DNA of 64,000 nt from Chaetoderma sp. LZ-2023a (Eukaryota; Mollusca; Caudofoveata; Chaetodermatida; Chaetodermatidae), in contig CM067374.1 in the NCBI GenBank assembly GCA_034401795.1, positions 129,524,901 to 129,588,900 of the forward strand. Reading direction: 5' to 3'. The translations under genes and the position numbers were made by a program. Position 1 is the stretch's first letter, and each line of letters starts with the position of its first letter. The notes beneath the pieces are model-generated. The model saw only the letters and a list, made by a program, of their open reading frames with translations. It was not told the origin of the DNA and searched no databases. Positions 55,071-64,000 of the stretch are shown one piece after another.

Positions 55071-55550
55071 CTCTTGAGAAATGGTCCACTTGCACAACAT
55101 AAGGAGAATATTTAGAAAACTTATTACTGGAATGACTAATGACATATGAACGGATTCAAAAAGTCAATGAAGAAAAAAATTCAACTTTTTCCGGAATCAA
55201 GAGTAGTAAAAAGGCATCATATTTAATATTTTCCAATAGAAAAAACCAGATCTTCTTGTAAATCTAATCTAATAATCTTATTCCGTGCAAATTTTTTTTG
55301 CCTGCCTTGTTTACACCCAAATCCCCCCCCACCCCCCATTCATGATAAACGGTATAAACATTGAGTCATGAAAATTGTACTCAGTTTATATGGCAACTAG
55401 AAATGCAGTATATTGTTGGCGATGGTAGTCATAATGCAGTATGATATTATACGCATAAGAATACAATACTCATTGTAAAATTGGAAATATGGGTCACAAA
55501 ATAAAAACATTATTTCCCATTACTTGACTTAATTGCAATGTCCAATGTTA
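55071..55550. other. Intron, C-run
   Basis: AT-rich with a poly-C tract at 55324-55338. Starts with a short family A fragment. Confidence 0.5.
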
Positions 55551-55860
55551 ACAAGAGAGCCAAGGGCCTGTGATGCTCACCTGGAGCATTAGCATTTGAA
55601 CCATTTGCATTTAAATAAACATGGTGGATAATTTTTGGAAAATCCAATATGGCCACCAGAAAGGTCGACCAATCAAAATTCTCGTGATATGAGAAGTGTT
55701 GAAGCGTACCATCACATGATTATTTCACCCAAGTTTCGTCAAAATCGGGCCAGATTGATCCATGAACAATGGAAGCAACTCCCCTTGTTACTGATAGTTA
55801 TCTCCCTTTACTTATTTACCCTGGAGCTATTTACACCGCCGAAAATGCTTCAATTTGACT
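55551..55860. repeat. Dispersed 'acaagagagccaagggcct' repeat
   Basis: Left end AAGAGAGCCAAGGGCCTGTG and GCTCACCTGG, then CCAATATGGCCACC and CCAATCAAAATTC. Confidence 0.65.
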
Positions 55861-55864
55861 ACCT

Positions 55865-56235
55865 TAATCCTTTAATTCTCAAAATTGGTCTAGAAATTCA
55901 CAAATTTATCTTATAAATGCCTATTTGCAGGTTAAGAAGAGAAATTTTCAAAATTTACTACTGTCATTCCAGTGATAAAAGTTCAAAAGTTGTAGTGGCC
56001 TGCAAATGGCCATTTCTCAAAAGTACTACAGAGGCCTGATCGACTTGATCTTTACAACTTTATGACTCAGGCTGACCAAAAACAGCTACTGCAGTGCGCT
56101 TGAGAAATATCCATTTGCAGACCAACCGAGACAGCCATTTTACTGATAAATTTTCAAAAATAATCTCATTGTCTGTAAATGGATGTTTTCAATGAGAAAG
56201 TCAAAATTTTCTTGAACAATTCGAGGATTAAAGGT
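55865..56235. mobile_element. Two adjacent family A elements, apices lost
   Basis: The first runs TTAATCCTTTAATTCTC to TTTACAACTTTATG. The second runs to GAGGATTAAAGG. Both keep the TGGCCAT/TGGATG arm blocks. Confidence 0.6.
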
Positions 56236-56311
56236 TTTTAAAAATGGTTAATATAAGTTATTTACTTTGGGGGTGGGGTGGGGGTGGGGGTTGGGGGGAA
56301 GCGACAAGATT

Positions 56312-56520
56312 GTGATTAACTGTCTGCTGCTGAATTTCTGCAGAATACATTTTCATGTGGTTTAATTCTATATTTACTTTTGAAAACATGACTGAAAGTT
56401 GTTGGTGGCTTAGCCACCAACAACTTTCGGTCAAATTGTTTTCAAAATATTCAACAAGTCCAGAGTTAATGCACATTGACATTATTGTCTGGTGGCTTGC
56501 AGCCAGATAGATAATTAAGA
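56312..56520. mobile_element. Family E MITE
   Basis: AACTGTCTGCTGCTGAATTT to GCTTGCAGCCAGATAG, apex GTTGGTGGCTTAGCCACCAA. Confidence 0.75.
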
Positions 56521-56590
56521 CGAGTGATTATAAACCACCCAAAAAAGAAGTCCGTTATAGACAGGTTTGTAGTATAAAACAGAGACTCAC

Positions 56591-56662
56591 CTTTTTGTAG
56601 TCAACATCTAACGAAGAAGTCGATTTTGACAACTCTGTAAATGAGGAAGGACGATAGCGACT
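56591..56662 (-). CDS. PPP1R12: PPP1R12/MYPT exon with Ser-rich segment
   Basis: A 72-nt exon, phase 0, acceptor tgtcatttcag and donor AAG/gtgagtc. It encodes SRYRPSSFTELSKSTSSLDV then DYKK. The DYKK end joins LYE of the next exon, matching the MYPT family junction. It is the most 5' exon that I can find. Upstream exons (Ser/Thr-rich region, ankyrin repeats, RVxF motif) probably lie beyond 64,000. Confidence 0.88.
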
Positions 56663-56917
56663 CTGAAATGACAAGAATAAATAATTTATGAACTTTGTTT
56701 ATTGTAATATATTGTACACTGAATCGTTTTAAGTAGCTTATGGCCAAAGGTACTCACTCACCAGTGCTTTCATTAGTGGAAGCCCGGTAGTACTATACTC
56801 CAAAGATCATGCTTGAACTCCCAAAACAAATACTAAGGACGTCCTAGAATTCCTGGGTTTTTTATAGCCCTGACAACATCTACACACACATAAGTATTTC
56901 AGATGATTTCAATCTAA
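56663..56917. other. Intron, nothing seen
   Basis: AT-rich intron sequence. Confidence 0.5.
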
Positions 56918-57210
56918 GGGACATTTCCAGTTTTAGCTATGCCCCACCCATCTCTAGCTAATCTCCACAATTTCAAGAAAACTATACAGATAAGCTGTTG
57001 AATATTTTGAAACTAATTGAACTTGATGCTGTTGCTGCCATCACATCATGTTTATTAAATATTAAGGACATCCAATTCATACAAGCTGATGGACTATTAA
57101 GTGTTTAAGACGGACTAAATCAAGTCATTCATGTCGTAATAATTATGACTTCCTCCTACACGTCACTTAGTTGATTACAATGCCATATGACTGACTGAGG
57201 AAATGGATTC
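56918..57210. mobile_element. Family C MITE, inverted, partial
   Basis: Left end GGGACATTTCCAGTTTTAG, then CCCCACCCATCTCTAGCTAA. Half of the hairpin core remains. Confidence 0.75.
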
Positions 57211-57324
57211 ATGAATTACTAATACATGAACTATTTTTAGTAGGTGTATCATCCACCTAATCACAAGTCAACCGCTCTAAATATGATGACCTGTGACAGC
57301 AAAGAAATCATATCGCCAATTGGT

Positions 57325-57385
57325 TAATTGTTAACGGTTTTAAGAAAGGACTAAAAACGCATCTTTTTAAACTTCAGTATAATAG
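57325..57385 (+). repeat. Possible LINE ORF2 3' tail
   Basis: Reads VNGFKKGLKTHLFKLQYNS then stop. An 'FK..LKTHLF' end is typical of several non-LTR retrotransposon reverse transcriptase proteins (recollection). Confidence 0.35.
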
Positions 57386-57676
57386 TTAATTTTTTAACTA
57401 TATTCCTATAGCACTATTTTACACGCTGACCTTCCATTTTAATCATATAGAATCTAGTTTTATTTTTTAACCTTTTGCCCATAGCGTTCTTTTACTAATT
57501 ATATTGTTTTTTACCAATGACTGATTGTTTACTTACAGAGTTTAATAATAATAATTGGTTCACAAGCTTCAGAAAATTTCCAAGGTGGATAACTCATCAG
57601 TGAGCGTCATTTTTGCAACGCAGATAGACATTTTGACCAGTGTTGGTGTCAATCCGTCTGTTCGGACAGGAGGTCA

Positions 57677-58077
57677 TATAAGGCTGCAACGATTCATCAA
57701 CACACCACGTATCGCATTACTTTTCCCCGTATCGCGACACATGATACACTTTTACAAGAATCGTGATACATGTAAAAAGAATTTCATAGTTTGATTTGTG
57801 TCTAAAATTTAGTAAAAGAGTAGAGCTGCATAATTTTAATGTGCAAATTTCCCATTACTGAGACCACCAATTCTAACTAATCCATTACTATGTGCTCTAA
57901 ATGGCACAACATTAGAATACACGCAATTAGGGATGAAATACTTGTTTATTTATTTAAATCGCATACATCATTCATGTACATAGTGTGGTATTGTGACTTG
58001 CGATCCGTATCGTATCGTGAAACAAATATTGCGATGCATATCGCATCGTGGCTTAGTGTATCATTGCAGCCCTTACA
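57677..58077. mobile_element. hAT-like MITE (AGGCTGCAACGAT ends)
   Basis: AAGGCTGCAACGATTCATC at the left, TGTATCATTGCAGCCCTT at the right, and internal TATCGCAT/ATGCGATA-type repeats. The target duplication is not clear. Confidence 0.55.
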
Positions 58078-58127
58078 TCACCTCTACATAGCTCAGCTGA
58101 TTGATTGACAAGTCAACTGAGCTAAAT

Positions 58128-58215
58128 ACATGCACGTTTCTCTTGGCCTGCAAATTGACAATTTTATCGATAAACTCAATATTTACTTGATCAATTTTAA
58201 CGACTAAAGGGTTAA
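58128..58215. mobile_element. Family A right-arm fragment
   Basis: TCTTGGCCTGCAAATTGACA to GACTAAAGGGTTAAC. Confidence 0.55.
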
Positions 58216-58431
58216 CTAAACGAAGAATAGCATACTGGCGGCTGTAATCTATTACAGTCAAGACAGATGAAGCTCCTCAGCCTCCTCTCACTCTTTCCTA
58301 TATTCAATCAGTCATTAATCAATCTTACAAACATCTGAATCTGCCAAAACTCATGACTAGAGATGCAATTCATTTGCCAGGTGGTTTAGCAAAATGTACA
58401 GGTACAGATCATTCCCTAGAACCAAGTCCAC

Positions 58432-58652
58432 ATTATTACCTGTCCGCCTGCTGAATTTCTAGACTAAATATCCCATGAGGGTTTAACTCTGGGAATGCTG
58501 AATATTTGGAAAACAATTTGACTGAGAGTTGTTGGTGGCTAAGCCACCAACAAGTTTCCGTCAAGTTGTTTTCGAAATATTTAACAGTTCCAGACTTATT
58601 GGCCATTGAAATTATCTTCTGTTGGCTTGAAGTAGTCAGACAATTAAAAGCG
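58432..58652. mobile_element. Family E MITE
   Basis: CTGTCCGCCTGCTGAATTTC to GAAGTAGTCAGACA, apex GTTGGTGGCTAAGCCACCAA. Confidence 0.75.
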
Positions 58653-58911
58653 TCTGCTTGATGATTCACCTTACATCTGGGTGCAGGTGAATATAATAGA
58701 GCACTCTAACTAAGCCCCACCCACTTTTTACACGTGTTAATGGAATCGATTTGAAACTCTGAAATGTGAATTTCCAGAATACAAAACAGAATGTTTATTA
58801 AGTTGTACATTCATTAAAAAGCGTAAAATTCATACTCTAGTGATGGAGTTTTAGATTTTCATTACGGAGCTATACATCATTATAAATCTGATGTCAGCTA
58901 TCTAGTGACAT
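58653..58911. other. No gene seen
   Basis: AT-rich spacer. Confidence 0.5.
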
Positions 58912-59311
58912 AATGGATCTTTCCAGTTTATCCATCCATCATATGATGTCATATTAATCAACTACGTGATGTGTAGGATGACGTCATAATCATTGACATC
59001 ATGAATTATGTAGATAAGTATGTCATGAATGCATAATTGAAGACAGACTAAGCATTGTTGTAGGAATTGTATGGCTTTACTACTTAACAAACTTTCTGTT
59101 GAATATTTTGAAGCTAATTTGACTGGGCGTTGTTGCTGCCATACAGCACCAGGTCAAATAAGTTTCGACATATTCAACAGCTTACCTGTATAGTTTTCTG
59201 GAAATTGATAATCAGGGCATTCAGCGATCGATCGATTCCAAAATGGCCGAAACGTGGGTGGAGCTTAACTAGAGATGTGCGAAATAATAGCTAAAACTGG
59301 AACGGTTCATT
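58912..59311. mobile_element. Family C MITE, full copy
   Basis: Ends AATGGATCTTTCCAGTTT and AAAACTGGAACGGTTCATT, with the GATGACGTCATAATC block and the hairpin core at 59099-59180. Confidence 0.82.
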
Positions 59312-59357
59312 GATTATTATGATATCAGATACTTGAGTGACAGATAGCATCCCTCCA

Positions 59358-59530
59358 CTGACCCTTTAATGGTTACGATTGGTCAGAAAAATGGAATCGT
59401 TTGCTGAATGAAATTCTATTCGCGGGCCAAGAGATTATTTTTTTAATTTATCAGTGGAATGACTGGCTCGATTACAATTTCTTCTGTTAGTCTGCCAACG
59501 GACATTTCACAAAAACAAGAAGCCATTTTT
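59358..59530. mobile_element. Family A foldback element, right apex deleted
   Basis: ACCCTTTAATGGTTACG to GACTGGCTCGATTACAATTT. Confidence 0.65.
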
Positions 59531-59886
59531 GTCTAGCTTGAGATGTCCCTGAACTCAGCCATTCTAAAGCCAAGAACTTATTACCATTTCTTATCTCTTT
59601 CGGGAGATAACTCTGGCAGATATGAATGGTTTTAGATGATATACCATCACAAACAATGCCTTGTTAGATCACAAAATGTGATGAGACATAGTTTCTCCTC
59701 TCCTCACGCCTAGAAAATAATCTCATTTCAGCTATTGTAGATCATGTAGATACTAGCTGGTAATCAGTGTTTCTCATGGCATCTAAATTGTGGTCTCAGG
59801 GACCCCACATCCTGAAATCTCAGGCGCCAAAGCTGAAATCTTGGGGTCGTAAACTGAAAATTAGGGGCCCTAATTGCAGTTCCTGA

Positions 59887-60348
59887 TAGGCTTGCGCGAT
59901 TACGCGATTAAATCGAAAATCACGATTATTTTTTAAATCGTGAATTTATATGATTAAAAATTAAATAATCGAATAATCGTGAATAATTAGACAGCATAAA
60001 ATATTTCAAAACCTACCTTTTAATTATTCTTTATTGCGATCGGTCACAGAAATTTACATTTTGCTCAGCGAATGCAAGCCCATTTGCAGGCCAAGAAGGC
60101 TTTTTTTGAAAATGTATCACTGGAATGACTGGCTCGAGATTCGAGCCAGTCATTCCAGTGATACATTTTCAAAAATAATCTCTTGGCCCACAAATCGACC
60201 TTTCTCAACATCATTGCAGCTTTCGTCATTGATATGCTTTTTTGCTGTTATAACTGGGTAATTTGTACTCAAGCTGATTAATCGAGTAATCGCGATTATT
60301 ATTAAATAATCGATCGTGATTACTGAAAGCAATAATCGCCCCAGCCTA
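59887..60348. mobile_element. hAT-like MITE with 8-bp target duplication
   Basis: Target duplication GTTCCTGA at 59879-59886 and 60349-60356. Ends TAGGCTTGCGCGATTA and TAATCGCCCCAGCCTA. The interior is rich in ATTAATCG/CGATTATT. A family A foldback (about 60075-60215) lies inside it. Eight-base duplications are characteristic of hAT transposons. Confidence 0.8.
60075..60215. mobile_element. Family A foldback nested in the hAT-like MITE
   Basis: Perfect centre GACTGGCTCGAGATTCGAGC. Confidence 0.75.
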
Positions 60349-60572
60349 GTTCCTGATCCATGCTAATGTTAGAAGGTAAAAGTACCATGGACTCAAAGCC
60401 ATGAATTATGGAGGGTTCATGCTAGACATTGTGTATTTTTGTGCATAAATCTAGATATCTAATTAATATTTAATAATCATACAAGGTTTTCAGGGGTCAC
60501 ATGGGACCCAGTGTCACTACATTTGGAGGTCCCAGGTTGCATTTTGGGGGTATATGAGAACCCCTGCTCTAA

Positions 60573-60969
60573 TAGAGGGATCCGATCTGTTAATCAAATA
60601 ATGTATGTCATAATAAATTATGTCACTAGTTATCCGACGTCACAATCATAATGCTGTATAACTATGTTATGAATAGTGAAGTCTGTCACTAGCTAGTGTA
60701 CGAATTGTATGTCTACGATAAATTCACAACATAATAGATAATTTGTTAAATATTTTGAAACTAGTTTGATCTGTGAACTGTTGCTGTCATGGTCGGCTAG
60801 CAACAGCCATCAGTCAAATTAGTCTCAATATATTCAACAGTTACCATGGAATTTAGATTCTGGGAATTCAGCAGGTTTCAAAGTTTCAACATGCGTAAAA
60901 AGGCGCGCAGAGGCTGCTGCGGAGGTTAGCTTGAAATTGTTGGAGCGTAGCTAGAAATAGATCCCTCTA
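60573..60969. mobile_element. Family C-related MITE with different ends
   Basis: The B-type core lies near 60747-60840, but the outer inverted ends are TAGAGGGATC and GATCCCTCTA instead of the TGGACC-CCAGTTT pair. Confidence 0.65.
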
Positions 60970-61011
60970 TACTGACTATCTTCAAGTATCTGGACCTTTA
61001 GGGTACATAGG

Positions 61012-61294
61012 ATTAACCCTTTAATGGTCAAATTTGGTCAAGAAAATAAGAATATTTCCCTATTGAATGTCCATCTGCAAGTGAACAGATGAGTAATTTT
61101 GAAAATTTACCCATGGAATGACTGGCTCGATTATCACTATTAAAGCGTTAATACACTCTTCTATCGTTGAGCAATGAAGAATGATTCGCAGCGTTATCGA
61201 GCCAGTCATTCCAGTGGTAAATTTTCAATTAAATGAACATTTCTCAAGAGCATTATTTTTTCACTGGCTTGAGTGCTACATGTAAAGCGTTAAT
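61012..61294. mobile_element. Family A foldback element with split apex
   Basis: The left arm ends GGCTCGATTATC near 61137 and the right arm restarts TTATCGAGCCAGTC near 61194. About 59 bp of unrelated DNA sits at the hairpin tip, flanked by TTATC. Confidence 0.8.
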
Positions 61295-61654
61295 GTATAG
61301 AAGTATACGGCTATGCTTGTAATCTATTTTTGGTCCTAATTACTGTAACCACAATTACCCCCCTTAAACCTCATGGTCTATTATTGTAATTAATATCAAA
61401 GCATAATAATGCGTTGCTCTAGATTTACTGCTACCTATATCTGTCATAAATATACATACACTGCGTGGCTCATTTTTCCCCTCCTTAGACAACAACCTCA
61501 CAGCAACCAGTTAACTTATGATACATGTAGATAGCGAGTAATTACATGTATACTGACTATACCACTCAAGTTGATTAGACTGAAAATTTCTACTGCCCTG
61601 GGCTACTTTCTGGGCCAATACAGTGATCCATTTCTAGCTACAAAGCTTAACGTA

Positions 61655-61658
<4 letters not shown>
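61295..61658. other. No gene seen
   Basis: AT-rich spacer before a microsatellite. Confidence 0.5.
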
Positions 61659-61707
<49 letters not shown>

Positions 61708-61788
61708 ACACCACACCACACCACACCACACCACACCACACCACACCACACCACACCACACCACACACACACACACACACACACCATT
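61659..61788 (+). repeat. (AC)n - (CCACA)n - (AC)n compound microsatellite
   Basis: The 5-bp CCACA repeat sits in the middle of the AC array, bracketed outside by CATTTCTAGCTAC at 61629 and 61784. Confidence 0.97.
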
Positions 61789-61964
61789 TCTAGCTACTGT
61801 AAGATCTGCCGTGTTGGAATCGATTTATATACTTTGAACCATACCCTGAATTTTCAGAATCCCAATTTCAAGGTAATTATACATGTAAGTTGTTGAACAT
61901 TTTTGACAGCTTGGATACCGCCATTAACCCGTCACACACACAAGACTCAGAGTGCTAAATTCAC

Positions 61965-62130
61965 TTTAACCCTTTAATGCCCAGGATGGTCAAAGTCATC
62001 TTATGGAATGTCTATTTGCAGGCCAAAACCTGACTGTTCCAGAAAATCTTCCACAGGAATGACTGGCTCTCACTGAGCCAGTTATTCACAGTAAATTTTA
62101 AAGAATAGTCTTCTCTCAGCATGGAAATGT
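61965..62130. mobile_element. Family A foldback element, diverged
   Basis: AACCCTTTAATGCCCAGG with apex GACTGGCTCTCACTGAGCC. Confidence 0.7.
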
Positions 62131-62164
62131 ATATAACTTATAAATAAGTCCAGAGATCCTGAAA

Positions 62165-62545
62165 CATGTCTTCTGCAAAAACTCAGATGGCTGCTGAACC
62201 ATTTGGCCAATCAAGTTCTTTTGAAAAACTTGGTTCAGATCTTGCTCTAGATGATATTTCATGAGTTTTGAATCGATCCACAAAGTGGTTTTGGAGATTT
62301 TTTAAAGATGTTTCTAAAAAAGGCTAAAATCCAACATGGCCTCCGGCCAAATTGACTGATCTGCTTCCTTTGAATAAGCTTGGATCTCTATGTCCTAAGG
62401 ATGCTTCCTGCCAAATATAATTGAAATTGGCCCAGTGGGTCTTGAGAAGAAGTTGTTTAAAGAAAAAGTTGAGGGCTGGACGCCGGACGGACGGTTACCA
62501 TGACATAAGCCCACCTGTCCATTCTGGCCTGGTGAGCTGATAATA
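62165..62545. repeat. Dispersed 'ccaacatggc' repeat, 3' end
   Basis: Matches 22285-22640 block for block, ending GACGGACGGTTACCATGAC and GCCTGGTGAGCTGATAA. Confidence 0.7.
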
Positions 62546-63390
62546 TATCTGTGATGCAACATAGACACAACTCTCTAATATCCTAAAGCCTCGCTTATGC
62601 CACCTTTGTGCTGCGATTCAACTAGATTGTTCTTCAGCAACGCACTGAAACTCCAGATGACTGATCCTGCTACTGATTCACATGACATGATTGCACTTGC
62701 GAACATTTTCATGTCAATCATCGATGTGAAAATTGCTGGCCACAGGAGCTGAACAGCTTTTACGACTTGATTTGAAGTGATTTTTGAGATCCTAGTTTAG
62801 TTACCAGTGACTATCGCGCCATGAGTGTATCTGCCATGTCTGCAATCAGCTTAAGACACAATGTTACACAATCCAACCTATCGACTGTGCAGCGCCATTT
62901 TGTCCATGTCACATGATCACCATACTCAGGCAACATTCAGGCCTCTTATGTACTTGACATAAGCGTATGCAAGACTTGAACCTACTAAATAGTGTATTAT
63001 TTATTCCAAATGGGTAACTAATCCTAATCTTCAGCCCATATTCCACAGACAGACACAGGATGGGATGGGGGTGGGGGTGGGTGGTAATCATGGAACTGAG
63101 CTAAAAGAACATTTTGTGGCCCCTAAACCAAATGATAGTTTTGACTTTATCTGAGATAATATTTATATAAATAATAAGTCGAGACAGGAAGAGTAAAATA
63201 ATATTTACCGATTAAAATCAACAGCCATCATAGCCGGGTTACAGGGCCTTTTAAAAATATATCCTGGGATAAATAATATATACAGTATATATATATTATA
63301 ATCCCTGAAACCGTTCTCTTGACAGGTACAGTGATGAAGTCTATCTGAGCTATCTTCGTCCTTTAATGTGATTTTCTTGACCAATCTTGA
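62546..63390. other. No gene seen
   Basis: Unique-looking DNA with a G-rich patch (GATGGGGGTGGGGGTGGGTG) near 63065. Confidence 0.5.
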
Positions 63391-63395
63391 CCATT

Positions 63396-63600
63396 AACCC
63401 TCTAATGGTCAAGATTGCTTACTTAATCTATTTCCATTTACAAGACAGACACACGTTTTTTTAAAAGCTGCCACTGGAATGACTGCTACACAAGCCAGTT
63501 ATTTCAGCGAAAAACTTTCCAAAAAAAATCTCAAATTGTCTTGCAAATGGGCAATCCTGAAAAGTATAATCTGCTTTTGCCCAGCTTGACCCGTAACCTT
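63396..63600. mobile_element. Family A foldback element
   Basis: TTAACCCTCTAATGGTCAAG to CTTGACCCGTAACC. Apex shortened. Confidence 0.75.
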
Positions 63601-63828
63601 TTAACAAGTGAATTTTGTTCAAGAAACTCAATTTTCTCATAGAAAATGTCCATTTGCAGACCAAGATTATTTTTTAACGGTTACCACTGGAATGACTGGT
63701 TCAGTTATTGAGCACAAGTCATTCCAGTGGTAAATTAAAACAGATAGTGTTCTGTTGGTGAGCAAATGTGCATCTCCCAGGACCACTGCAGAAGCTGTTT
63801 GGGGGAGACTTGAGTGTTAAAGGGTTAA
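63598..63828. mobile_element. Family A foldback element
   Basis: AACCTTTTAACAAGTG to GAGTGTTAAAGGGTTAA, directly abutting the previous copy. Confidence 0.8.
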
Positions 63829-64000
63829 ACAAGAGATTTCTGTTTTTAATCCAGCAAACACAGCAACTTAGCATGACTTTTTCACAATAACAAACAATAA
63901 CAAGCAGTTCCATGTATTAGGATACACACTGTTTAAACAAAGTTATATTTATTAAGGTGTCCAATTAAAGGAAAGGCTTTGTGAATTCTGTCCTAGTACA

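Noticed and set aside
61571-61837. 88-codon ORF of THTHTH/TTPHH
   Set aside because: Translation of the AC/CCACA microsatellite.
26703-63828. CRISPR-like array of repeated palindromes
   Set aside because: The repeats are dispersed foldback transposons with irregular spacing in animal DNA, not repeat-spacer units.

Overview
The window is animal nuclear DNA, most likely from a mollusc or another lophotrochozoan. It is AT-rich, intron-rich and full of short inverted-repeat elements. It also carries dispersed repeats that begin with an 'acaagag..ccaagggcct..cacctg' signature, which I associate with molluscan genomes (recollection, not a search). No bacterial operon was seen.

Positions 1-21,480 are a tandem array of a 1.65-kb host unit. 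Each unit holds a GGAT-type satellite and a short coiled-coil ORF. Unit 2 is interrupted by a 16.7-kb Polinton/Maverick (adintovirus-like) provirus at 2,645-19,361. It has terminal inverted repeats and a TACTGT target duplication, and the neighbouring unit 1 keeps the empty site at 1,332-1,337. The provirus encodes a protein-primed family-B DNA polymerase, an rve-type integrase, a packaging ATPase, a probable double-jelly-roll major capsid protein and about a dozen small virion-type genes. Most of the larger genes carry in-frame stops and frameshifts, so it is a fossil. I found no recognisable protease.

The most striking signal lies between the viral genes. Fourteen starts on both strands, none of them polymerase, integrase or ATPase, are preceded by the bipartite motif GTTTAA-N9/10-ATA(G/C). 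Four divergent gene pairs share or interleave copies of it. In five places the stop codon of the upstream gene is the TAA or TAG inside the motif of the next gene. Genes without the motif (ATPase and two small ORFs) instead overlap or abut the preceding ORF. This looks like a compact virion-gene promoter grammar that I do not recall being described for Polintons.

Positions 21,500-64,000 are host intron and intergenic DNA. On the minus strand, five exons at 56,662-46,759 encode the C-terminal coiled coil of a myosin phosphatase targeting subunit (PPP1R12/MYPT family). They include two alternative terminal exons, each ending in a leucine-zipper-like LSR-stop. The introns are packed with at least 27 copies of a ~230-bp foldback element (family A) and with several MITE families (B, C, E) that share one palindromic core. 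There is also a hAT-like MITE with an 8-bp target duplication, a few decayed coding stretches, and a thrice-repeated small hairpin whose stem covaries.
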